Shown: positions 54,663 to 64,000 of the stretch, in pieces
Numbering within the stretch: the stretch's first letter is position 1
Layout of the letters: every line of letters begins with the position of its first letter
NCBI GenBank assembly: GCA_013368325.1
Contig: JAACJK010000060.1
Coordinates: 434,001 to 498,000, forward strand
Direction: 5' to 3'
Length of the DNA stretch: 64,000 nucleotides
From: Ephemerocybe angulata
Taxonomy: Eukaryota; Basidiomycota; Agaricomycetes; Agaricales; Psathyrellaceae
Notes under the pieces: model-generated
The model's input: only the letters and a program-made list of their open reading frames with translations
Told to the model about the DNA's origin: nothing
Database searches by the model: none
Position numbers and translations under genes: made by a program

Positions 54663-55823
54663 GGCGATAATAATGAAAATCGTCCGGCGATAAAGATGCT
54701 TGTCGTGAAAAGTTGGCGTTAACGAGACGAAGTAATGCTGAGTGCGTGTAGTTCAGACAAATCCTAAGAAACGGAAAGGTGAGCAAAGGATGCTAAGAGG
54801 AAAAGAAGGAATGTTTGTATTCACCTCAAGACTTGTTAAATTGAAGTGAGATTAAAGGCGTTAGAACGAACCAGGAAGTTGTTGAGTGGAGTAAAGCTGT
54901 TCAGGATGAACCTGTTGAAGGAAAGATTAGAGCAAAATCGGTTCATATTTAACACTTGAAGGTCAATAGAGTGTTGTCAAGGTATAAGCACAATGCTATT
55001 CGTCAGGCCATTGTTGCATCGCTTTGTTTAGCCGCTCAATGAACTGGCAGGACAATGCAGGAAGTGAAGATAGCCAACAATGGCTGGCTTTCTTTGGCTT
55101 CCGACAGAATCCGACTGAGCCAAACAAAGAAAAGATGCCGATACTCCGGCCGAAAACGGCCGCCTCCAAAAATGGATGATTCCGGAGACGGGCTAGCTGG
55201 CTGCACTTGCAGGAGCTGGGAGAGAGAAAGACAGATCAAGGTCGGGACCTTGTACTCACTCCTAAAAAGTGGGAACGATGTCCTTTACTTGCCTGGGTCT
55301 GTGCGCGAAGGCCAAGGTCACGGGCAAGCGCCGCCACGTGACTGCGTCGGGAAGCTATCGCGAGAAGCGGCTTGCAGATGACAAGCGCTCGCGAAGAGCC
55401 ACGCGCACACAGCCGAGACTACGACTAGAAGTCCGAGCCTGCGGGCAAAGGCACTCAGGCAAAGCCGAGTTAGCTGATCCTGCCAAACCCTAAAGGGAAA
55501 GCGGAAGGGCGCGGCGAAAAAACGACGAGGAGGAGGGAATGAGAAATTCCCAAGTACGAGGAGGAAGTCGAGGATGATACACGGTCACTACTCGCACGAC
55601 AGGGAAGCTCTGCCAGAAGACCATATACAGTTGTTGATGGCGGCCGAGGAGGCGCGTTCTTACGATAGTAGCCTCACCTGATGCGGCAAGGCGCATCGCG
55701 GACTTATTCCGCCGGTTTTGATCAGCGCCTAAATTATTGGGACCGAGGGGTCGGAAGGCCGGGCGCTCGGGAGTAGCACTGAGTAGCGTCGCGAAAGCCA
55801 AGCGAAACCAAGGCTGAAATTGT
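54663..55823. other. Intergenic, no gene seen
   Basis: No domain-bearing frame recognised on either strand. Confidence 0.4.
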
Positions 55824-56078
55824 GAGTATATGCATTCTAAACCACACATATAGTATCCAGTGAGCACTATTATCATTCCAGAGTCACCGATGCTCATGGT
55901 AGCACTCACATTCTCAGTCATGCACTGCCATCATCTATGAGACCGGTGGACACCAGATGCAGCAGCAGTTCAAGTTCTGCGAGTATATGCGCTCTAAACC
56001 ACGCATATAGCGTCCAATAAGCATTAGTAGCATACCACGCCAGTAGCTGATGCTCATGGATAGCACTCACATTGTGCG
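55824..56078 (+). repeat. Tandem direct repeat, period 157 bp, two diverged copies
   Basis: GAGTATATGC-TCTAAACCAC-CATATAG at 55824 recurs at 55981. Both copies continue through AGCA-TA, GATGCTCATGG and TAGCACTCACATT. Copies span about 100 bp each within a 157-bp period and differ at scattered bases. Confidence 0.7.
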
Positions 56079-59000
56079 TATCTGCGTAGCCCTACCTGGA
56101 ACGCTGGCCAACTCCCTGAGCAGATTCTCCATGCCCAGACCCAGACACTCCCAGCTATAGGCTGATCACAGTGCTGGCGAGTGACCTAGCGGGGGCGAGG
56201 CATGAAGCAGAGACGCGGGAGATGGTGGAGGAAAGAAAGAAAGAAAGGGATGTTGAGAAAGAATCTAAGGAAAAGTCTCTTATATCCTCTGGAGAGTCTG
56301 TTGACAGCGTGGGAAAGTGCAGATCGCAGCGCACGCGAGCGAGATGTTCTTCCCAAAGTAGGAAACTGCTTAGACGCCCGAGAGCGCTTCTAGTCGTCTT
56401 AAAGTATCTAGCCAAGCAGGCACTTGAAGACGTTAGTAGGCGCCTACGCTTGCAAATCACCTCGCCAGGCGATGTCAGGGTCTACCACGGTTCGGTGTAC
56501 TGCTCGTCATCGCGTCTCTGCATGATCTTTGGCGTCTTTGGCGTTGGATTTCTCAAAGGAAATGAGGAACAAACGCTGTCGTATCAGCTCGGCACATCCC
56601 CAGACAGGTACAGCATCTGGGGCCAATGATGAACTAAAGCTGAATTCATATCTCCGCGACGGCCTACTCTCAGCTCTCCTACGTCCTGAGAGCGCCCCGA
56701 AAGGCTCTATAAGCGCCCCTCTCCTCAGCGGAGATGCATTTGGGAAGCCCGCTCGAGAACCATTGCTTGGCCAACGGCTATGGAAGTCGCACGCAATCCC
56801 CGTCTTCTGTGGCCACTGTACCTATCACTCTCAGTCTCGATCGAGTGGCCTTCCGGTTCCTTGTCTAAGATTGAAAGCGCTCCCCGGTGGCCGCAGTGCA
56901 CGCCCGATGCCCGTATTGTTAGGCGCCGCGCATTCGCGGTTCTCAATGTGAATTCACCTTTACTGACAACTCATTAGACTTGTATTGAGGACGTTTCAGC
57001 TGGAAGAAACCCGACTCTGCGTTCTCTAGACACATGGATTTGATCTTGGAGTCGGCCCCGGATTAAAGTATACAGCATTCATTCATGTCCTTTGAGAGGA
57101 CAGGTCGTTAGTAAAGGATCTGTACCTGGCAATATGCGAGTCGCAAGGGAGCTTCGGCGGCCACAAGGATTGTGTCAACGCCCACTCTATCTTCTCCCCT
57201 TTTTCGGGCACATTTCGCACTACAGGTTCTAGTGCTTGAGCCAGGAATACAGCTCTCGATGTCCTTCCGCGGCTCGGGAGAACCTCACGCATGCACAGGT
57301 CTCATGCGCTCTCACTGGTGGACAAGATGCGGCTTTATCCCTATCCACCATCTTCTTTTTGCAGCGAGGCCTCGGGCGGATCAGGACCACAATGCCCAGG
57401 TGGGCCCTGAGCCCCAACTTTTTGGCTTGGCCGTATACTGATGCGTCTTAACAGCTCCTCGCCTCTGCCCTCCGATGAAAGGAAGTCGACGAAGGAACTC
57501 CGTTTTCTTCTTCTATTGCTCACTTTCCAGGGTGGAAAGAATACAAGGTATTCAATAGCCTCCTTCTGTATCCTCCTGTATCCGCTTTTTAAAATTGAAA
57601 GAACGAGGTAGAGAAGAACGGAAGAAACCATTGGGGCGCATTTCGAATACATTCGAGCGGCCGACGGGAGCATCTATGAAAAATTCCCTGTCTTCTTCGA
57701 CCCATGAAAAGGGCAGTGCAGCCGCACTCTATCCCTGGCACACACGACACATCACACACGGACGTTGCCGACGATTGTTCAGTCTACTTTGGACGAGGTC
57801 GCCCATCAGCGGAGCGCACGAGCCCCGGAGAAGCGATTATCCCACAAAGGTGGCTAGAAGCAATTTGAGGCGGGTCCACATGTCTATCATGAGCCTGCTA
57901 TCCATTGGGGAGAGAAACTTCGTAGGTGACGACCAACGGATCCATAATCTTCCCTCTCGCTCGAGCTATCACACAGGGGCTACAAGAATGGAGGTCAGTT
58001 CTGCAACCTAAAGGTCTTTCCGTTATACCAGGCGCCAATCGTCAGGGCTCTAGGATCTCCACGGTGAAAAGCCCTCGCATATGACGACAGCATCCTACAC
58101 GGTGCACTATCATCGGGGTCAAGAACTGTGTTCCACCTACTAAGTCTCCGATAAAAGGCGCACAACCTTCCTATCGCACGAGTGAAAGGCCATGCCAAAT
58201 AGCACCAGCAGTCAGAACAGCGGTGGCGCTCGCGTGTTCGATGAAACGTCTAATGGTAGCTTGATTATCGCTTGATATTAGCCAGGGAAAAGCTCATTCT
58301 CGACGGTCTCTGCTGAGATAGGGAGGACTTGTGGTTCATGATAGATTGTATGATTAGCCTCTTCCCAGTATCGCTGTGGTTACACCAGACTTGAAGGGTA
58401 TCTTGAAGCAGGACGTGCATACCTCCGACTTTTCTTAGGCGCTAATTTCATCAATCACTCGCCCCGATTTTGATCCCACTTCAACGCTATCGCTGCGACC
58501 TGAAGTAGTTCTCAGAATCCATATGGTATATATAAGCATTGCGGGGAATTGAATAGGAATGGTCGAGTCCCTTGGAGATGGATCACTGGCTATCATTTAC
58601 CCCTGTATCCAAGTATGAAAGGTCGTGTACCAGGACGGGCGCTCCCGATGATAGTGCTATTGGGCTGGGCGTGCCGATAATCGACGCATCCGCCATAGTC
58701 CTGTCCTAAAGTCCTTGATAGATGATGCTCACCGCGCATCGGACAATTCTGGTGAACGTGAGCGAATTCTCGTGCAAGTCCACGTCGTTTAGTCGGTTCT
58801 CCGGCAAGCTGTTCCAGCTGCGCGCAACAAGAGTAAGGTGGCCTACCTATTAAGACTTGATAAGCTCCGAGTCGTTGAGACGATATCATGGCCTTCGTAT
58901 AGCTACTATAGCTCCTCGAGGGGTAAATCTCCTGATGAAAGACTGTTTGTAGGAACCCAAGCTGCTCCGCGTTCAGTAGTTCTCGATATTCGCCTGCGCC

Positions 59001-59157
59001 TTTTACAGATATCGAACTCTTGAGTAAAAGTCATAGGTATTGTCATTCTTGGGGACGGTTACATATGGTAGGCCAACTAAGCACGATACAGGTATTCTAA
59101 CTGTCGTAACTGGCGAGACTAGACGATCTCCTTTGCCATTGCCTCAAGACCCGAACA
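56079..59157. other. Long gene-poor stretch
   Basis: About 3.1 kb in which I recognise no gene, RNA or transposon end. Short ORFs have no motif support. Confidence 0.4.
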
Positions 59158-62100
59158 TCAATCAGCCGTCGATACCTTCGAGGTCGTCGGACGACGCGAT
59201 ACTTTCCCTTGCTTGTTGCGGTAAAACAAGACGTCACCTAGAGGGCATATAAGCTCATTGAGTTGAGCTGTCCATCCACGAAGAACGACTGTCCTCACCT
59301 TCATTATCGACAAACTGGCAGCTGTTGTAGGTCTTCCAGAGCGCCTCGAACACTGGTGTATTGTATCGAACGTAGTGATTCCCGATGAATGCCTTGAGGT
59401 ATTTAGTCGCCTCGGCACCATGATCTGGGTAAGTGCCAATCAGGAAAAGGCCAGACGCGTGGGGAGCGTGGGGCCCGTGGCAGGCGCGTCTGATCGTGGA
59501 GGGAACACCGCCACGCCTGCCCACGCCATCAATTCGCTGCCCACGCTCGGCGATCACACCACGGCGTCCACGCCTCCACGGAGGAGAACATGGAAATATA
59601 GTCTGCTACAGTACAGAAAGGGTAGACTCCTATTCTCTTGGACTATTTGGAGTATATACAGGTCCTGGCTGTTCTATAATGTTCACTTTTTGAGGAAACC
59701 ACAGCAGACCTAATGAGAAACATGTCTGTTTTGTGCGTTTGTGAGTGTAATCCAGTTCCTAAACATTCATTTACAGGGACATGGACAGGTTAATAAGAGT
59801 TGTGTACTTTAATTTAACGGTGGGTACGCCAGAAAGTGGATGACTTTCCGCAGGATGTCTCCAACAGCAGATAGCCGTCGGATTTACACCTTTGTAAGGA
59901 AGGTCGGAGATGATGGCACGGTTTGTTCGAGGAGAATTTGTTTGTAGAGGCCTCTGGAGGCCTCTACAAACATCGAAGTTTGTGTTGGCCTTAAGCGCGG
60001 CCATATCACTCCACCTTCCTTCCTCGTACTCGGCCATCACGGCTTCCTCAGAAATATGTTTTGTTGAGCGGTTTGTTTTGTGTCAGAGGCCTGCGGAAAG
60101 TCATCCAGTGATTGCCAAAGAGATGTCGAGCCTCGAAGCCCGATTTCGCGCGAATACCACAAGTTCGTTCGAACTCCGATTGGTAATCCGCGCACACGTG
60201 ACGGAATCAAATTTCCGGGTGCGCGCGGACATCTCTGGCTTTTCCCCAACCATCATCATCGTCGCTCCCCACCCCCGTTCTCCTTTCCCCCTTGTGTAGT
60301 CACAACGCTGGATGGTTTATGCCATCTGTAAGTGCTTCCTACCTTTCTTTTCTTTATACCGTTGCTTATCGTCGAAATCTAGCCCGCCATCCAAGTCGAT
60401 CTTGATTGCCATGGGATGGGTACGTTATCTGTGGGTTATCGACGCGTTCAAAGGCCATCATCCGCTAATTCTCCCTCTTCAAGTCTTCGATCGAAGACTG
60501 TAGCGATACTACCGCAAGCCTTCCTTCCCTCACTACGTGTACACTGACGCGATCCAGCCATTGGCAAGTCCCCGAAGGTCAGTGCCGTTTTTGTGCCCCT
60601 TGACAATCTTCTGACTTTCTCCATGCCTCACAGTGCCTCGAACCCCCTCGGCCTTTGTCTGTGTCACCTCGCTATTCCCCTCTGTCCCAAAATGGCGTCT
60701 CCCTGGACCTGGTACGTCTATTATCACGCTGTAGCGATTACCTTGCTGACTCGACATCTCTTGTAGAATCTCCGAGTTATGGCTAGTAAATGCCGCGATC
60801 CGACCGACTGTTCATCTATATCGTTCGGCGTTGACGCTCACAAGAAGGTGGTTTGGTTGGTAATTGTAGATAGCACATTCAGGATGTTTCGATGTATTAC
60901 TGTAGTAGTTAGACTCCTGAATATAACAAATTTACCATGTCATCAATGAATATGAGTGAATAGCGACCGAAAATCGGATTGTGAATTGGCGTGGGCGACC
61001 GTGGAGAGGTGTGGTGGGTAGCGTGGAAGGCGTGGTGAGCGCCGTGGGGGCATCGTGGAGAGCGTGGCCCACGCTGCCCACGGCGAAGCGTGGTGCCACG
61101 TTCCATCGTGATCAACGCTATTCCTCGTGGGCCCACGGTGATCGTGGACGCGTGATGGCCGTGACCCACGGCTCCCACGCGTCTGGCCTTTTCCTGATGT
61201 GTTAGCGCCAAAGCCCCTTCGAACGATGGCGCTGATGATTAGGCTTACAGAACGGCATCTTAGGGAAGAACTATAGGATATTCGGTGAGAAAGCGAAGTA
61301 AGAGACCGAATATGACGAAGACCTACGTGGTGAATGACGTGATAATGAGCGACGTCGTGCAAGAAGAAACGACCCTGCCACCCCAGGAAGTCTCTGTCGG
61401 CGGTGGACGCTGCTCCACGTTGGAAGTTCCATGCTTTCTCGCGGTAATGAGGAAGGTATGCATCAGTGTGTTGCAAATAGGTGATCATAGTGACTGCACT
61501 AGAAGGTCAGAGACGTGTTCACAACGTGCAAAGGTGCGGAGCATGTACTCACACCAGTGGTTCAAGGCTAACCAAGGAACCCCGTAGAATTTCAATACAG
61601 CACCGAACCCAAAGGCAACGGAAGCACGAGAAATAGCGTAGATCATCGCTGCAATCCCGATATTGGATACGATGACGACATTGCGTTGCTGCCTGGTGAA
61701 CAGAACACAGTTCGCTATGGGCGGAGATGAGAGGAATGCCAGGGCGTCGAAGCGACGGGGGAGACGTACGGTTGAAATGGTTTGTAAACTTGGGATAGTT
61801 CTTCTGCCCCGAAACGTTGTACACTGTGATCGGGGGAAAGGGTGAGTCAAACTGAAGTCAGCAGACGGCGGAGACGAAGGAACCGAAAGTTTGGCAAACA
61901 TAAGCTCACATAGGTATGCTGGAAAAGCAAGAAGTTGCTGGCGGATCAACATTAAGAGCGTATAAATCGGCGTATCTCCAAACAACTCGCTCCAGTCGAT
62001 CTTGTGGCTGGGTAAATCAGGAATCCCGAGATCCTCACGGGTCTTCGGAACGTATACTTCATCGCGTTCCATAGAGGCGTGATTGCAATGGTGGCGGTGG

Positions 62101-62748
62101 TGAGAGATTTTCCAAGAGAAGTAGGGTGTCCAGAGAGGCGTATGTATCACCTTTACACAGTTAATTGGTCGACTGTGGATCTGCGTTTGACGGAGAATCC
62201 ACTCACGAAACCGAGAACATCATTGACAATCTTGTTATCAGAGAAGGCACCATGGCCACACTATATCGGACGCGTGAACAGGATAATTGACTTTGATTCC
62301 GACTGGCGCGTACCTCGTGTCCCATAACCCAGATGCCAGTGAAGATTAAGCCCTGAAACCACCAGCTATAGAGAGGTTAATCATTAAAAGGCAAACTGTC
62401 CCCGCGACAACTTACTAGACAGCCCACGCAGCCCAGCGGCAGATCGCGGCGCCAACGGGTGTCACCGCACTCTCTACGAGAGAGTTGCGAAAGAATGGAT
62501 CAATGTTCAAGGCGAACGAGAAGGCCATAGCAGACATAAGGATGTCGCGGAGGAGGTACATCAGAGATCTACAAGCACTCCGAACAAACAATTTGGCGGG
62601 TATGGCATCCCGGATTTCTTTGAGACTCCTGTGGAAGCAGTTCATAAGGATCGTCGTTCCCAACTATAAGATGAGTTCCTTACCAGGGCATGGGAACGAA
62701 GGAAGGGACGTCTTCGTCCTGGAGTTGATGTTCGGATGGGTGTCCCAT
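59158..62748 (-). CDS. Delta-12 fatty-acid desaturase, with a transposon in intron 9
   Basis: Eleven exons: 62748-62684, 62628-62416, 62365-62314, 62260-62207, 62150-61910, 61823-61770, 61714-61553, 61493-61327, 61270-61249, 59424-59299, 59237-59158; 411 codons plus stop. The three histidine boxes are present: HECGHGAF (joined across intron 3), HHRHHCNH and HVIHH followed by FFPKMPFY (joined across introns 8 and 9). Flanking family landmarks are DEVYVPKTREDLGIPD, NHWFTMITYLQHTDAYLPHY, FFLHDVAHYH and YLKAFIGNHYVRY. The multipass enzyme sits in the ER and converts oleate to linoleate. Intron 9 (61248-59425) is 1824 nt, against about 45-100 nt for the others, because of an inserted element; the coding exons are intact. 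Confidence 0.92.
59464..59590 (+). repeat. CGTGG-rich subterminal repeats, left end
   Basis: Many GCGTGG/CCACGC units next to the left terminal repeat, in arrangement inverse to the block at 60985-61173. Confidence 0.65.
59837..60107. mobile_element. 271-bp inverted-repeat unit nested in the TIR element
   Basis: Perfect 18-bp inverted ends TGGATGACTTTCCGCAGG (59837-59854) and the complement at 60090-60107. It encloses a perfect palindrome at 59939-59972 with 16-bp arms and a 2-bp spacer built on AGAGGCCTC. No coding sequence and no clear target duplication. Confidence 0.5.
60295..60790 (+). other. Exon/intron-like fragments inside the TIR element
   Basis: A CT-rich leader, an ATG at 60312 followed by a few codons and a consensus GTAAGT donor at 60328, and further pieces bounded by AG acceptors and GT donors (for example an acceptor before TGCCTCGAAC near 60634 and GTACGT near 60712). 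The text resembles plus-strand exons of a host gene, not a transposase. The donor gene is not recognised. Confidence 0.3.
60985..61173 (-). repeat. CGTGG-rich subterminal repeats, right end
   Basis: About a dozen CGTGG/CCACG units with variable spacers, inverted relative to the left block and ending at the right terminal repeat. Confidence 0.65.
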
Positions 62749-63693
62749 GAGAATGCTGGCAGAGTAAAGTACGACTGAAAGGTGGTAAGAGAAAATCTGG
62801 TCCAAGTAGAGAGACGTGCCTCCTCCACTTACCAAAGCTACCTATTTATACGATATGCTCTCCCGTATCGCCGCAGCGTGCTCGAGTACAGAGCAAATCT
62901 AGCAAATCAGGCCAACGCCCCGATGAAGTAGCTTCTCCGGATATTGCGATTCAGAAATGGACTCTTTCAAACAAATAACGACATGAATCTGAGTTGTGCG
63001 CCGATTCAGAATCCTATGCAGGATTCCTGCCAGATAGGCCAATCCTTCTTATTGCCTCGCATGCCATTACCACTATTTGAGCCAACCCATACAGTGTGCA
63101 CACGCACGACACGGCGCACAATGGAAATCGAAGGCTAGAGGCAATGAAGTTCCGGAAGTAGCAGAACCAAGCTATGCCTTTAAAAGCGAGGTCTGGCTTC
63201 TGGATGTCAACGGTACGTACGACGTGGATGCCAAAGAACCAGGAAAGAAACAAGGAGTCAAGCACGTACGAATGAAACTCCCATAGCATCACGGCATAGA
63301 CAATCGATAAATAGATAGTTGTAGGGGTATGTTGCATAGGGGCTCGAAGTAGGTTATACAGTATGCAGTATGAGATGCTCTTCTAGCAGGGCACCGCGGA
63401 GTCAGGAAACTACTTTATCCTGGATTTTGTGGCAATATGGTTCCAGTCTCCTTCGAGGACGAATTATGCATTAGGCTTGAAGCTTGAGCTACAGTGGCGA
63501 CGACGTGCGTTGCAGATTCCTTGGGATAAGCGAGACGCTTTTTTTCTTATGCTCAGGAGCCATTTCTGACGTCCAGCTTGCGTCCAGCACCGCGTCTCGG
63601 CTTCTACCGCAGCCCGCCTCTGACCATCACGACCACTTGCATCCGCTTCGACTCCTCGTCTTCACAAAGTTTGTTTGACGAGAAGCTTCGAGA
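62749..63693. other. Intergenic, no gene seen
   Basis: Upstream region of the desaturase. A hydrophobic minus-strand frame at 63014-63337 has no recognised family and is not called. Confidence 0.4.
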
Positions 63694-64000
63694 ATGACCA
63701 CGAGCGGGTCACACATGACGCTGGGGCTGGTCTCGAGGTGTCCACAGTCCGGAATACAGCACAGGTGGAGCTCCTTCAGGGCTTCCGTTTCGAATGCGAA
63801 GGTAGTTGGTACAGAATGGCGGAGGCGGAGCGAGCCGTGAGTGGATCGCCTAATGCTCAAAGAATTCACTTGAAGGATCAGACCCAGAAGAAGTCCATCG
63901 CGAATCGGACGGGGGCAAGCCACAATTCCAGCGATGGTGGTAAGAGGAAACCCGTAAAGGTTTACCAATTCCGTCGTATCCCATTTCGATGACCATCACG
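63694..64000 (+). CDS. Possible 5' end of a gene (partial, unidentified)
   Basis: After a pyrimidine-rich stretch, an ATG at 63694 opens MTTSGSHMTLGLVSRCPQSG. A GTAGTT donor near 63802 and a CAAAG acceptor near 63861 would join to an acidic stretch (for example NSLEGSDPEEVHRESDGG), with a GTAAGA donor near 63941. The phases are consistent, but there is no homology support and the gene runs off the window. Confidence 0.25.

Larger units (their letters stand above)
59441..61196. mobile_element. 1756-bp TIR element in the desaturase intron
   Basis: Perfect 23-bp terminal inverted repeats: CAGGAAAAGGCCAGACGCGT then GGG at 59441-59463, and its complement at 61174-61196. Both ends are flanked by AT (59439-59440, 61197-61198), a possible 2-bp target duplication. 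Removing the element leaves an intron of about 66-68 nt, the normal size for this gene. Each end carries a CGTGG-rich subterminal block, in opposite orientation. No transposase is seen, so it is non-autonomous. The interior holds a smaller inverted-repeat unit and exon/intron-like pieces. Confidence 0.8.

Noticed and set aside
59255..59557. A separate small gene at the 3' end of the desaturase locus
   Set aside because: Its readable part is exon 10 of the desaturase, and the rest is read-through into the intron and transposon end.
60985..61173. CGTGG array as a CRISPR array or minisatellite
   Set aside because: Units are short and irregular with no constant repeat/spacer structure, the host is eukaryotic, and the block ends exactly at a transposon terminal repeat.

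Overview
The window is nuclear DNA of a filamentous basidiomycete, most likely an agaricomycete. The genes are cut into many exons by introns of about 45-90 nt with GT/AG ends. The gene families are typical of that group: a DUF6533 seven-helix membrane protein, a TPR-CHAT protease, an AA9 polysaccharide monooxygenase, paired GH16 glucanases, a thaumatin-like relic, a CFEM protein and a protein resembling Clampless1. The species cannot be named from this sequence. For most genes I rebuilt the exons by hand. In ten multi-exon genes the spliced length is an exact multiple of three, which supports those models.

Layout. 0-6.5 kb: a partial gene, a CFEM GPI-type protein, tRNA-Glu genes, a tRNA-like element and a DUF6533 membrane protein. 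6.8-20 kb: a DUF4139 protein, an O-methyltransferase, a frameshifted GH16 glucanase, a DUF262 protein, a broken 5'-truncated thaumatin-like gene abutting a tRNA-Glu, and a second, diverged DUF4139 gene in opposite orientation. 20.9-31.5 kb is a housekeeping-like block: Mad1 spindle checkpoint protein, a 1718-residue TPR-CHAT protease and a mitochondrial-type TypA/BipA GTPase. 32-38.7 kb is gene-poor, with tRNA-Lys, tRNA-Glu and tRNA-like copies, a single-pass membrane protein and an intact GH16 glucanase. 39-47.5 kb: a NAPE-PLD-type phospholipase, an AA9 LPMO and a tandem pair of secreted alpha/beta hydrolases, the second split by a 182-bp MITE-like insertion. 47.9-54.7 kb: a BTB protein, a DJ-1/PfpI protein, an ATP-grasp ligase, a BolA-like protein and the Clp1-like protein. 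54.7-64 kb is mostly non-coding except for a complete delta-12 fatty-acid desaturase. Intron 9 of that gene is 1824 nt because it carries a 1756-bp terminal-inverted-repeat element. A possible gene start lies at the right edge.

Themes. Secreted carbohydrate-active and hydrolytic enzymes recur (GH16 twice, AA9, thaumatin relic, alpha/beta hydrolases), and several have a TATA box 40-110 bp before the ATG. The region shows duplication followed by decay: for GH16 and the alpha/beta hydrolases one copy is intact and the other damaged, and for DUF4139 one copy is intact and the other diverged. Small inverted-repeat elements have inserted into at least two genes, disrupting one exon and enlarging one intron. 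Five tRNA-Glu genes, two tRNA-Lys genes and three over-long tRNA-like copies are scattered through the first 39 kb.
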